A DNA stretch of 64,000 bases from Tigriopus japonicus (taxonomy: Eukaryota > Arthropoda > Copepoda > Harpacticoida > Harpacticidae), in contig CM021318.1 in the NCBI GenBank assembly GCA_010645155.1, positions 2,872,082-2,936,081 on the forward strand, read 5' to 3'. The position numbers were made by a program, and so were the translations under genes. This document shows, one piece after another, positions 24,927-38,600 of this stretch. Position 1 is the first letter of the stretch. The number at the start of each line of letters is the position of its first letter. The notes under the pieces were generated by a model. It was given only the letters and a program-made list of their open reading frames with translations. It was not told where the DNA came from and did no database searches.

Positions 24927-25477
24927 TAGGGCCCGGAAATAGATTTTTTAAAATATAATTTTTTTTAAAAATATTTCTCCACTTTTCCTCGATTTTTGAA
25001 TGTTTTGTCTGTTTCAAGAAAAAAGTAAATATTTTCTCAAAAATTCTAGTCAAAAAAAAAAATATTTCGCGCAAAAATTGAGGAAAAGAAATGAATGACC
25101 AATGCTCAGTAGAGCCTTTCCAAAATGAACCCAAAATACAAAAATCTCTACAAAATGGCATTTGTTCTAAGATTAGACATTCACAATCAAAACTGCTGTC
25201 ATATACAAAAAAAAACTGCGCTATCTTTTGAGGCAAATTGAAAATTGTATTGTTTAAATCAATACCATGTCAAGTTTGCCCCTAAAACCGGCCAAATGCA
25301 TGAATTTCAGCCGAAACAAATTTGGAAAATCGGCTCAAAGACAAAAATTCCCAAAAATGGCCTTGTAAAAAAAAATATTTCTTAAATATCCTGCAGTTTG
25401 CCAAATATTTTGGGCTTTTGAAGAAAATATATATTGGAAATTTTGTCACTTTTTTGCAAATATTTTACCGGGCCCTA
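24927..25477 (+). mobile_element. hAT-like non-autonomous element, TAGGGCC family, copy 2
   Basis: Starts TAGGGCCCGGAAATAG and ends ACCGGGCCCTA, a symmetric TIR. The flanks CTTTTCAT (24919-24926) and CTTATCAT (25478-25485) differ by one base and look like an aged 8-bp target duplication. The inside matches copy 1 (aatgaatgaccaatgctca, gattagacatt.acaat). No coding capacity. Confidence 0.82.
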
Positions 25478-25485
25478 CTTATCAT

Positions 25486-26612
25486 ATTACAGACCAGATG
25501 GCGTTGACTATCCAGGCTTGCCTGTCATTATTGTTTTGTAGGGTCAAATTTTTCAAAAAATATTGCTTATAAACCAATGGCATGGGGTATTTACATTGAG
25601 ACGTGCTGCAAAGTAATTTAAAAACAAGAGGAGTTTTTGGAAATCTTCAAAGAAGCAAATTATTTGCTTTCAGGTTTAGTTGCCTTCTGAACAAAGCTCC
25701 TCTGGCCATCTTTTTGTTTCAAGACGTACATAATTGATTCAAAAGTTCGGAAGAACCCCTTCAATTTCAGTACCGAAATTTTATATAAAAACAATAAAAC
25801 AAAATTATTTATCAACAAATCTCAAGAATGGTAGCCAACTACAAGTTATGTTAGAATGAAAAAATTGTCCCAGCAGCCTTGCGAAAATCTTCACTTTATG
25901 TCACTTTCACGTTTATCAGGTCTCTTCCGAACTTTTTCCCCCCAAAATAGGCGTGGCGAAACTTGACAAAAAGCTGTAACAGACAAAATCAAATGTTGAA
26001 ACAAAAAGATAAATCTTTGCTAAGATCCAGGCTAATGTGATGCTAAGGGAAGAATATTTTACTGCATTTTGTGTCTTTGTGTAAAACGTTTAACATTGAA
26101 ATATGTTTTTCATTCATTGGTGACCATATTCTGTCACTTTTACTGCCAGGTGGCACAAAATGGCAGCAATCACTCAAAGCCAAACAAAACTTGCCATCCC
26201 TGGTATTGTGACTTCTCAATCAAAAGATTCAATCAAAAACTAAAAAAGAAATAGCTATATTCCATCTCATTGATCTCTTTCTCTTAAATTGTCAAATACA
26301 ACTGTAGTCAAAAAGGGCTTCAGATGTCCACACTTTTACGGAAGTTCTTGCTCAAGCGAGTGCGATTTTACCGGCCATCTAGACGGTTTTGATTTTCATT
26401 CAGGGCGGTGAATTTTCTTCACCTCATTCTAGCTCACGATTGAATCAATTGAATTTGCTCCATCAGAGAGTCATCTCCAAGAGCTTTGTAACTTGTAAGT
26501 TTCCTCAAGTCTCAAAACTCGTCGGCTTAAGGATCAGTGCTAACACTGAAGAAATTTCATTACTTGGGTTCATCCACGATTGCAGGTTTTTTTTCATTTT
26601 AGATATCTAACC
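25486..26612. other. Spacer and putative promoter side of gene B
   Basis: No gene or element recognised. A good splice acceptor (tttttcattttag, ending 26602) lies 10 bp before the gene B start codon, so gene B probably has an untranslated first exon somewhere upstream; its position is not determined. Confidence 0.5.
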
Positions 26613-29600
26613 ATGATGTCCAAATTCTGCATGTTGACATGGACACTTTTGGTTGCCAATTGCTTTTTAGTTGAGGGTTCAAACGAAAGAAGTGGGAAAG
26701 CTCGTGAGTTGCATTAGTATCTTAATTACATTGCTCTTTTTAGACAAATTGTATCATGCTTTAAATTTTAGTAAGCTTATTCAACATTGTTCGGTGAGTG
26801 AAATTTGAAGTATATTTCATTTTTCAGTGTCAAGTCAAGTCAGATCGACGTTCTTCCAGTATATTTTCGACACAAGTATTGCGTTTCAAACTTAACTAAG
26901 AATTTCACAATGTACTTGCAAATCGTTAATCTGACTTGAATTCTGCATAATCCGATTTTTTCTGAAGTACGTGAAAAATCATCACATTGGGTCACAAGTT
27001 AAGGCAAACATGTTTAATCCAATAATTTTCAAGTATACCAAATATCAGATGCACTTGGGCTCCCCTGAGCATACTGTACTCTCGGCCAAATGATGCGTTT
27101 CGAAGAAACACAACTTGTGAAATGAGAGTATACTTGAGAATTGTCAATAAATTCAACCCATCAGGCAGGTGCCGTTGTATACCTATGCATGAATTGGATA
27201 GGCCGGATTGACAGTTCTGGAGTATACGTAGTCAAGCCCCAGCACCCACATATCAAACGCAAAATGAGATGGTGAAGGCACCAATTAAGATAACTACGCC
27301 ACAAGTTGATTAATCCATCGCTTCACTTTCAGATTCTCCAACTCTCCTTGTCCTGGGACAGGAAACAGAAATGGCACTTGCTACACTGAGTGAGTATGTT
27401 TTATTTTCGGTTCAGTTTGAGATTCATTTAAACATTGAATTGCACATTTTCGACTAATTGGTTATTTTGCGTGTTGGATAAAACATATGTCGGTTTTCCT
27501 TGTGCAGTAGATTGTTTTCTGTAAAACATGGCATTGAAAGCCAATGTCGACTTGAAATGGTACGTAACGATGATTTTTTAATGACCATGATTGAGATAGA
27601 GTATTTTTTGGTGATTTACTTTTTCAGAACGATCAAAAAGTACCCAAAGAATGCTTGCCTTTAAATATGTGATTTTGAATAAAATGTATAATGACGCTAT
27701 ACTCCATTGTTTCAGTTTGATTGGGTCAAAATGACCCAAACTTCTTCATGAAGCTAACTTTCAAGCGGAGGCATAATTTCTTGATATCGTTTTATCTTAT
27801 TCTATTAAAATCAAGTCTCGCAATAACGAGTCTTACACTAACATTAAGTCTCGTAATAACAACGGCCAAGGTGCTGATCGAATTTTTCACTTCATAAGTG
27901 TCGCAACATAATTGCATTGAAATTTGGAAGCAGTCGCATAATAATGACGTCAAACTTTGTGTCTTAGGCATTCATTTTTGACTAGGAATGACATACTATT
28001 ACTGGCAAAGGTAAACTGAAACTAAAATTTTATATACTAGCAACGTTTCAAACTAGTAATAAACTTGTCATAGTTAGATTTGTGAAAATATACCAATAAA
28101 TTCATGCAGAGAGGTGTAGAATTCGCAATTCATTAGAGTCTGACAACTCTTGAATTTGAGTCTTTCCTGGAGTCTAGAGGGCTTACAGAAAAATGACACT
28201 CCAAAAATGTTCATGAGTCACCAAGGTTGCGCTGTGTGAACGATGGGATTTGATTTTGAACATGCTAAGTTATTTTGATTCACAACTCAAACTTGCATTT
28301 TTCGGGAGTCAGTGGCAAAATGGCTCCTTTAATTGCTTTGGTTGAACAAGAGCAATGTATGATGAATCAAGTCACTTGACACCCTTGCTGCCAGATCAAT
28401 GAAGTGTTTTCAAAACAAATCTTCACTGACTGCATTGAAGTGACATTTCTCTGTTAGCCCTCTACTGGAGTCCACTTAGGACCAACCCCACAAGCCTGTC
28501 ACAGATTTTTTTAACATGTAAACATGCCAAAAAATGTTTTTTAGCATTATTATACTCAAATGGTGATTTCATATTGCTATCTCGCAATAGCGGTATCTCA
28601 TAATAACGTCGCTAAAGGTGCTGGCGAGCGATGTTGATCGTTATTTCTCAATGTAATTTAAAAAATAAAATAAAACCTATTTCTTTTTAGGGTGGAATGC
28701 AAGGAGAAAAATGGCATTTCAGCTGGAACATGCGCCTCTGGATATGGAATCTGTTGTACATGTAAGTAGGATTTTTTTGCATTTGATTTCAGCCTTTAGA
28801 TGATGCCATGCCCTTATAGTTTCCGCCACGTGTGGACAAACTTCCAACGAGAATTGCACATATTTTGAATCCTCAAATGTTCCAACTGGAGCTTGTCGAT
28901 TGAAAATCTGCAAATGTGATGACAACGTGTGCCAGGTAAGCACGTCTTCTGATTGAAAAAAAAAGTATGTGCTATAAAATATAATCATTTTTGTTTTAGC
29001 TCCGTCTGGACTTCAACAGTTTTATCATTTCGGGACCCACAACATTATTAGATACAATTGGAAAGGCCACCAATGGGATTGTTAGTGCTGCTGGAGCAAA
29101 AGATGTCAATTTAGCTACTCAGTGTCTGACGGATCGGTTTTCCGTGACTAATCCAGGAGGCAATGCTCCACCCACCATTTGCGGAATCAATACTGGCGAA
29201 CACAGTAAGACATGAAAATGAGTTGTAGCTGCATAGTGAAGGTATAGTTCATTGCAATCATAGGTCAATTGACTTGACGGAATTAAAGATTTAAAATGTC
29301 AGTTCTAACATTATAACTGACGGATCTATTTTATGCACTCATTTGGAAATGTGTTTTCGTACCATTTTAATTGATGTACACTGTTTCAGGGACTCTACAG
29401 GTACTATTGTCAAAGTCAATCTAATACTGTCAAACTTTTATAATCTGCATGTTGATTATATCTCGCATCTTTAAGAGTATTTTTCTCACCTTTGTCAAAC
29501 TTTGTACTTTTAGTGTACGTGGATGCCAATGACGACTGTAATGAACTTGCCTTTCAATTGGGTGCATCTACTTCAGTGAATAAACAATGGTCTATCAAGG

Positions 29601-32600
29601 TAAATCATGATCATTCTGAATCTAAGCAACTATTGCAACATTATAATGCAACTATTGGCCGGCAAAAATAGTGAATGCGATATCCTAAAACCTGTTTGTG
29701 AAGTTTGGCCTCGACAGGTCTTAGCGATTTCAAGATTAGCCTTGCAAAAATATGGAAAAAGTAAATAGTTTTGATAATCTTTCCGTTAGAAATTCAATTT
29801 AAATATATGTGCCTCTGTTTTTGCATTACAATGCAAATTACACACTATGTAATGCGATCTAATGGGGACGATGGAAATAGCCCGAAAAAATCAGGATGGA
29901 ATTGCTCCGAATCCAGAAAAAGTTGGGTTGAGGTCGAATTAGTGACAGGTGGGAATTTGAAATTTTGGTGTTAGTTGGTACTTCTCAAATTCCAAATTCG
30001 ATCATAGTTGAAGGAAAAATTGCAATAATTACCTTTTGATGAAGATTATGACGATGATGATTTATTCAGGGAATAATTTAAAAATACAAAAGTCTTATTT
30101 TATTAGTTATATTCGCAAGTATTTATCATGTAAAGTAGAGGGGCTTGAACTTCAAGTGAAATTAAGACGAACCTTTTTCAATCTTAGCAAACCTTACAAA
30201 AAAAACGCTCTATCAAAAACTAAGATTCCTTTACCATTCAGCCATTTAATTGTGATATGTTGAGGAAATCATTATAGAGCAATTCAGCCTTACAACAATC
30301 AGGCCCGGAAAAAGACTTGCAAAAAGTGACAAAATATCCAAAATATATTTTTTTCAAAAGCCCAAAATATTTGGAAAAAGCCAGAAATTTAGGAAATTTA
30401 ATTTAATTTTTTTTTGACATGGCCCTTATTTCGTATTTTTGTCTGTGTGCACCAATTTTCCAAATTTTGTTTGGGTGAATTTGATGCATTTGGCCGTTTT
30501 TGGAGGCAAACTTGACGTGTAATGGCATATTTGCAAGTCAGACAGCTGCTGAAGTTGTTTAAAATCATTCATAGATGGCGCCTAATGTGACTGGGTAAGA
30601 CGAGAATTTTGCAAAGGAAGTCTTACTATCCTGAAAGCCGTTTTGGGCACGATTTCATCAGTTTTTCAAGGATTTTTTCCAGAAATGAACGCGAATAATG
30701 GTACTTCATGATTTTGTCACATTTTTATGAATAGAGTGGGACGTTACTCAAGTACAAGTTTAGAACCTAAGTCAGCAAATTTAACAAAAACGTGTGGAAT
30801 CACGCAAGATGTAAGATCGAGGAAACGATCGGTTGTATGGAGACTCTGAATTGAGTGTTTTGGCCGAATAGCCATTATCTAAAACGAGCAAGTTGGCTTT
30901 TTCATTTTACCATGGACACGGTCGGGAAAAAATTGAAAAGTTTTATCACAAGCTAAGGAAATGGCTGCAATTAAGCTTGCCATTGAACTTCTTTTCAACT
31001 TGCTTGAACTTATACCTTACGATCTTTATCGGCGGTGGAATCACGTGATTGATGGAACACGACGTGAAATCTCCTTTATTTCAATTTGTACTCGCGGCCA
31101 ACACTTCGTACACTATGTTACTAGTAGAAGTGTTTGAGCAAAAAAATGAATCAACACATCAAAACATTGTATAAATAAATTTACGCCGACAAAAAATATA
31201 TACAAAGCAAGTGTATAAAAGATATATGTATGCATTAATAAAATATTAAGAGGATACTTCCAATTTGAGATCTCAAATCAGTAAGAATTCTGTGGCAAAA
31301 TACTCCTCTCAACCTGTCGAGTGAGGCGACATCTACGTTTGAATTAATATAACTTCAACAGCTGTATTCAGTACGAACATCCCATTGATTTAACAATACA
31401 ATTTTCAAATTGCCTCACTAGATGGCATTGTTTCTTTGTATATGACAGTAGTCTTGGTTGGGAATGTCTAATCTTAGTGCAAATGCCATTTTGTAGATAT
31501 TTTTGTATATTGGGTACATTCTGGGCAAGCTCAATTAAGCATTGGTCATTCATTTGTTTTCCTCAATTCTCCCCGAAATATTTTTTTGACTAGAATATTC
31601 CAGAAAATATTTATTTTTTCCTTGAAACAACCATAATATTAAAAAAGTCGAGGAAAAGTCGAGAAATATTTTTAAAATATTATATATTTAAAAACAATTA
31701 TTTCCGGGCCCTAAGGAGAAGTAAACAATCTAATGATGATGCTTTGTCGGAACTTTGTTGGAACTCTCACACAAAAACGACAAGTGGTTGTCTTTTTGCC
31801 AATCTTTGGTCTTTATTCTTTTCCACCGCCAAAAATGCTTTCTGGTGCTTTTTTTTGATCCAAGTATTTCCTACTTGTCATTCGGAGCATTTCATACGTT
31901 ATTTTTTGCATTAATAACTCGAAAGGTTAACGACGGAATATTTCGGCTTTGACCATTTTGAATTGTCAAAAAAATTGCACTTTTTGGTCGTGGTTGAGGT
32001 TATTTGGATTCGGCTCTGAATGTTTATAGAGGGCCAAAAATGGTAGCAGCTTAACCACACTCAACCAATTTCTTTGACCATCCACAACAGTTGGTTCAAA
32101 AGGAAGAAATTACTCTTTTTCAATTAGATCTTTTCAATTGAATTTGCTTCTGCCTTTTTTCTTTTCAAATTTGAGTGGTGACCTCATCATATTTTGTTTC
32201 ATTTTGCATTTGCATGATTCTTGCAGATCACCCAATATGCGTGCGACTATGACAATTTGGCCCCCGAAGGATGTACACAATACCATTTTGGGAGCAATTC
32301 AGGCCTGGTGAGGACTTACAACTTCAATGGTGGCGCTCATTTGGCCAATCAAGAGCAGAAGATTTGCATCAGGTAAAAATGATTGAGAACTAATTAAAAG
32401 CTGCCGAAGACAAGAAAAATTAAGAACCACTGAATCATCCGGATGATTAAGTTATTGATAATACGTATTAAGATTTTTAACGTATTCCTAGGAGACTACT
32501 CTTGCAATATTTAACCAAGAACCACTGAATTTCACTGGACCTGGAGGCAAACGAAAAGAATCGTCATCTCCAACAACGTTCTTCTCCAAATGATTCTTTG

Positions 32601-35600
32601 ACTAGGTTGACTTAAATACGTATTTCAATTTTCAGCTAAATCGAAGGTCGGAGACAAAAGTTATGCTCATTCAAAGTTCAGTGGAAATCCTACCGAGAAT
32701 GAATGAACTAGCCCTTTTCTGGCAATAGTTTTACCCCAAAAGGATAGTTCATTCATTCTATGATCTCTTCAGTTATAGATATTTTGATTACTGGATGTCG
32801 TACGACCGACCGCTTGGTTGGTAAATTAGCACATTGAACGGTCTCCTGGGAATTGATTGCAAACTGTTTTATTGTATTGTTTTTTCCAATCAACCAAGTG
32901 GTCGTGTGCCATCCAGTGTCAAGAAATTTATGCTTCAGTACATAAGTTTGAGAGGGCATAATTTTTCACTCCGACATTCGATTGAGCTGGAAATTAAAAT
33001 ACGGAGTCTTTTGAAAACAAGCACGGTCTCGTTTGCAGAAAAACGCAATTGAATTGATCCTTCTAAAAATCATGATTCTCACCGTTAGCCTTCCACTCCA
33101 GAAATTCAGTGCTTCTTGCTTTTCGTCAAAGTTACATTGTTCTTTAGAACGATGTGTTTATTAGCCTGCAAAAGTTGTATTATAAATATTGATAATAAAA
33201 ACAGTAATAAGTTTTACAACGAGTTGCAGCCACCTCAGTGGGTGCAAATATAAAATTATACACCAAAATAGGAAAAATGTTAAATAGGCCAGAGAGACCT
33301 AAAACCGGTTAAAAGTATCCTTGAATAGACAAATAAAATTGTGATATCACAGATGAGTTGACTAGAACTGTTTCAGAAAACATGAAGGAAATGAAGAGAG
33401 GATTGATTAACATACAGTACAGATACAATTTGGTAGAGGAAGGTGATTCCTTGTTATTGCAAGGAAACGGATGAGCTAGATTGAATGACTTTTTTGTCAG
33501 CTCCCGTTGTTATTGAAAATTGGCCGAAAGCCTTTCCTCGGCTTTTGGCCTATGTTCAATACTGCTTGCTTGCTAATGATTACTAGTCCCTAATGCCTGG
33601 GAAAATATTTACAAAACAATGACCAAATATCCAATATGTATTTTCTTCAAAAATGAAAGTTAGGTTTCCTTGGGTTAGATTAGAAAAGGGCAAAATAGGT
33701 GATATCAAAGTTGAACTAAGTAACTTTGAAATGTTATAAATAGGGACGGGCAAATATGGTAAAAAAAATTTTGGTAACATAAACCCATTTTTCCGCACTT
33801 TTGCACTTTTCACCTTAATTTGCACTTTTTATTTACGTTTTTGGCCAAAATTGACAAATTGTTAAGAAAATATAGTGGCTTTTGAAAGAATTTTTAGTTT
33901 CAAGATCAAATTTTGAACTAGTCGAGAAAGCTTGCATTTGCAATCAACCATTCTTAGCACCTTGAAGAAATATGTGCATTTCAGATGCAAACCTCACACT
34001 TTATTTACCATCTTGGCTTTAACTATAACATCCTGTTTACTAAACTAAAGATTAGACCAAAGAATCTCAATGCATGCAACCAACAAATAGCAAACCTAAA
34101 GAAACTCATGTTATGGCAATGGAAGGATCTACAAACAATATAGATTGCAGAATTAGGTTTGCTGCCTACAAAGATCGCTATTTCTAAAAAGGGCCGTCCG
34201 TTATAAACTTAAAATCATCAAGCTAAGGATACATCAATGTAGCAGTACACATTGTTTAATTGACTCGAAGATATTACTTTTAAGTTCCAACAGTATTTGA
34301 GAACAGTTTTGATGTGATGAGACAATGAATGCCACATTTGAAATTGAGTTCTGGTAATTAGGCCATGGGTCAAATATTGAAGTAATGCCACTAAAAACAT
34401 GCTTAAAACACATTTATGACTATTTTCTTTGATCTAATTGTTAGGCACACGTGGGTATTTTTCTGTTCAATTTTGAATGTCTATTTTTGAAGGACAAAAT
34501 TGGAGTGATGTAAAGCCATATAAAACAATTGCTAAATTTATTTCGACAATATTTTTGGTACATACATCCACGAGACTACCTTAGGAATGAAAAATTCAGA
34601 AGAATGTTGACTAGAGTATTTTTCATGACTCTACATCCTTTTTGCTAGTGACCTTGTTAATAGAACTCTATTACTTGTGCGGCATTGTCTCTTCACCTCA
34701 AACTGGTCTCAAATGTCTTTAGAACTTGTAAATGACTTCTCCTGCTCAATTAGGAGCCGTGGGTACTCCATGAATGACGTTTTAAGTCCAAATGCAAGTT
34801 ATTTGCTCTTTTTAACATTTATTTGCACTTTTTTGACATTTATTTGCTCTTTTTTCGACATCTATTTGCTCTTTTTTGACATTTATTTGCACTTTCAACA
34901 TTTTTCTGCACTTTGTTTTGCACTTATGGGCACATTTTTTTGCAACTTTTGGTTACTAAAAGGGTAAGATTATTTGCACTTTCTGCCCGTCCCTAGTTAT
35001 AAAGGTTTTTCAAAGGATATGGTGTCCTAATCTTGCTCATCTGATATGTATACAAATAAAACTCCTAGGAGTCGCTTCAGCAAGGCTATTGTTGGTTTTC
35101 ATTTGCTTTTTCATTATTTGTTTCAGACAAGAACGTGGGAACTGCCAAATATGTTATTTCACCTCAATTGCTACGGACTTCCGTGTCTCTGGAAAATCGG
35201 CAGAAACGAAAGGATTTCTCACTGTAAGTTTTTCACTCAGGTTTTTTTCTAAAATGTCTTTACGTTCAAGTAAATGTGTTGAAATTAGAGAACTTTGGCG
35301 TTGACCAAATATATTGCATTTGGATAAAGATATTTAAAAAGGGTTGAGACTGCTGAGGCTAGTTTTTTAGACGCCAAGTACTACTATCTTAAGATCGTAC
35401 TAGAGTGAATTTTGTTATATCTCGTGTTTTGAAGACAAATAGTGAGAACAAATTACCATCTACCAGCACAACTCCTTCCTCATTGTGTTATTAAAAAAGT
35501 ACCAAAGTAGTAAATAGCAAATAGTAAATAGCAAAGTAAAAGTGTTGATTGGTAGTGTCCTAAAATACTCCTTTATACCCTTGAAACTTTTTGAGCAGAT

Positions 35601-38600
35601 ATTTTTTTAGAAAACTAAGAAAAGCTTGATTTTAAATACTGAGCATCAAAAACCTTCATGAAAAAGCATAACATATTACCTTTTAGATTGAAAACCAAGT
35701 TAAAGTGATTAAAATGTTTAAGATCACACCTTTGATCACCCTGAAAATAAATGCCTTCAAAAAACAAATAATTTGTACCAGGTAATGTCATTCCTTTTTC
35801 CAACAGGAATTCAGGAGTTCTTTATTTCGAAGGAAGGAACAGAAACTCTTATTCGTTCCTTTTTTCGAGGAACAACTAAAACCCAGAGGCTAGTATTTTG
35901 AAAGCAAAGATCGATCTTTAAATGGCACTTAGAATGAAATTTGTTATATATGTTTATTTTAAGCGAAAGGCGGGAAAGAACTGCGACTAGTGATGGGGGG
36001 CAAACAAGAGATTGGGCAAGCTGTACTGACACAGTGCTTGGGCTTGCTGAAGCTTGGCATAGCTTGGGTGTCTGTACAAGTACTTTTCCCAGCTAACAGG
36101 TTTGCCAAATTTGCTATGAACAAAGAATAAACTTGCCATCCGAATTTCACTAAACCAGGCTGATTCAGCTAAATAGGGCCCATACCTTTGAAAGGATGTA
36201 TTTTTAAGAAAATTACACAATTCAATTCTCTCGCATGGGGAAATGCAAAAGATTTCGAGAATACAAAAAAAATATTTGGCATTTTACTTTTTCATGCCGG
36301 CAACTCTGAGTAAACGAGATTGTTCTGGAAGTGTGACTTCTAAATCTCGGTCTTGATTAGCCTCAAACGTGCATTCATGTGTGGCCTAGAACCGAAACAA
36401 AAAAACATGGTTTTGCAAATGCTATCGAAATTGAAATACTTTTTGTATCACTTCCACTATTTATTGCTAAATTATTAAGGTCAAAAGATCATCGAAAATT
36501 CAACTTGACATTTTTTTCTTCTAAGTCACACTTTAAGTATCTTAACTCTTCAAAGAGCAACTGCCGGCAATTGCATCTTCCGTTGTTCCTTGAGCTTGCC
36601 AAGTGTATTGGTGTATTGCCCAAGTAATGCTTGTCAACAACTTGTTCTTGGGTGTCTGTAATGACTCATTACTTGCCCAAGTCACATCACTAACTGCGAC
36701 ACGTCTACCATCAAAACTATTTCCATCACCACATTAATTTCAGGGTCAGTGTGACCGGATGACTGTAGGAAATAGTGCCGTCAAAATGTTGAAATAATGC
36801 TAATGGCATCCTAGAAGATCCCAAATAGTGCTAATAAAAGTGCTGTTTTATAACAGAGCAAAATACACACTACACAAACACCTAGGGGGCCATGAAAGTC
36901 TTTTGAGCTAGAATTTGTGCAGTACCTGGAAGGATTTGTGCAGTACCTGGAAGAATTTGTGCAGTACCTGGAAGAATTTGTGCAGTACCTGGAAGAATTT
37001 GTGCAGTACCTGGAAGAATTTGTGCAGTACCTGGACATTCAGGCACTAGCTCTCTGTTGTTCCCTTTGAAACGCCTTAACCATTACTTTTTCCTCTTCAG
37101 AGTACTGAAATGGTTTGAGTTTGACGTAATGGTGCAATATTAGTCCTAATTTACGTATTTAGGTCAGAAAGCTTTTTTAAATGCAGAAAACACAAGCTCT
37201 AAGTAAAAATGGAAGCATTCAAAGTATTCACAAGAGTAAGCCTTAAAAAGTATTAATCAAAAACTTTTTTGGCTCTTTTAACCAAAACACTTTCCATCAC
37301 CACATTAATTTCAGGGTCAGTGTGACCAGATGACTGTAGGAAATAGTGCCGTCTATCTCTAATCTAATTTTAAAGAAAAAATAGTATCTCAAAAGTTCAA
37401 GCTAACCTTCGTTAACTGGCCTCACAAATTTTTCAGTCAACTATTAGTACAATTAGCCAAAATAGCTCAAAAAGTACCAAAATAGTGCCAGATGCCAACT
37501 TGATGCCGTGAGCCTGAAATAGTGCCAACGACGGCACTGTAGTGCCAGTTCAGGGTGTCATGGTTGATCCCACAGATAGCTACAGAAGCGACATACTGTT
37601 GTGTTTTGAAAGACAACTAGCACCTGTAGATTGGAAAAGTTTGTGTGAAAAATCGTTGGATTTCCGTCCAAAAACGATTGAATTGCAACATAAAATTCTT
37701 GCTTGAACATACACAATTGTCAGTTGTGACTGAATGCTCTGAAACAGCAACCAGTGAGTTGTAGAGAGGTAAATAAAATGCAAATAAACAGAGTGAAAAT
37801 GTAAAAAATATGCAACAAATGACACTAGAATGTAAATAAAATGTCAAAAAAATGCAAATAAAAGCAGAAAAATGTGCTAATGCAATGGTAAAAATGCAAT
37901 AAAATGCAAAACATGTTGGTGTAAATAGGAAACGGCAAGATTTTTTTGCTCCTGGGTCAACATTACTATAACAACTTTTCAGATTGAATTGGTTTGGTTC
38001 CAAACCGAAATCAAAATTTTGAAGCCAGTTCAGATTCAGATTTTTGCAAATGTTGCATTTTATTTCATTTTTACCATTGCATTAGCATATTTATCTGCTT
38101 CCATTTGCATTTTTGGCATTTTATTTACATTTTAGTGTCATTTTTTGAATATCTGTTACATTTTCACTCTGTTTATTTGCATTTTATTAACCTCTCTACA
38201 ACTCACTGGTTGCTGTTTCAGAGCACTCAGTCACAACTGACAATTGTGTATGTTCAAGCAAGAATCTTGTGTTACAATTCAATCGTTTTTGGCTATTTTT
38301 CTATAATTGCTTCAACATGGGGATGGGTCCAATTGGGCCACAAGAGGGCTTAGTATTGGATGGGATCCCTTTGGAGGTTGGTTCATTGTGAGTTGGACCA
38401 AAAAAGCACACACCAATTCAGAGCCAGAACCAGAACCAATTGCAATTCATTGCAGAAGTGTAGCAAAATAGGAGATAACTCGTTTAACTTGAATAAATAG
38501 TCCTTGAAAGCCTAATAACATGAATGTAGTGATATTAGAAATCTTCTTATAAAACCCTATATGAGCCTTATATAATGCAATCTCATCATCGTAAGGGAGA

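Noticed and set aside
26389..26610. 73-aa frame just upstream of gene B
   Set aside because: Overlaps the predicted acceptor before the start codon; more likely 5' untranslated or promoter sequence than an upstream gene.
36811..37038. Repetitive 75-aa minus-strand frame (SRYCTNS repeats)
   Set aside because: It results from the 21-bp minisatellite whose period is a multiple of three; no start context or conserved flanks.
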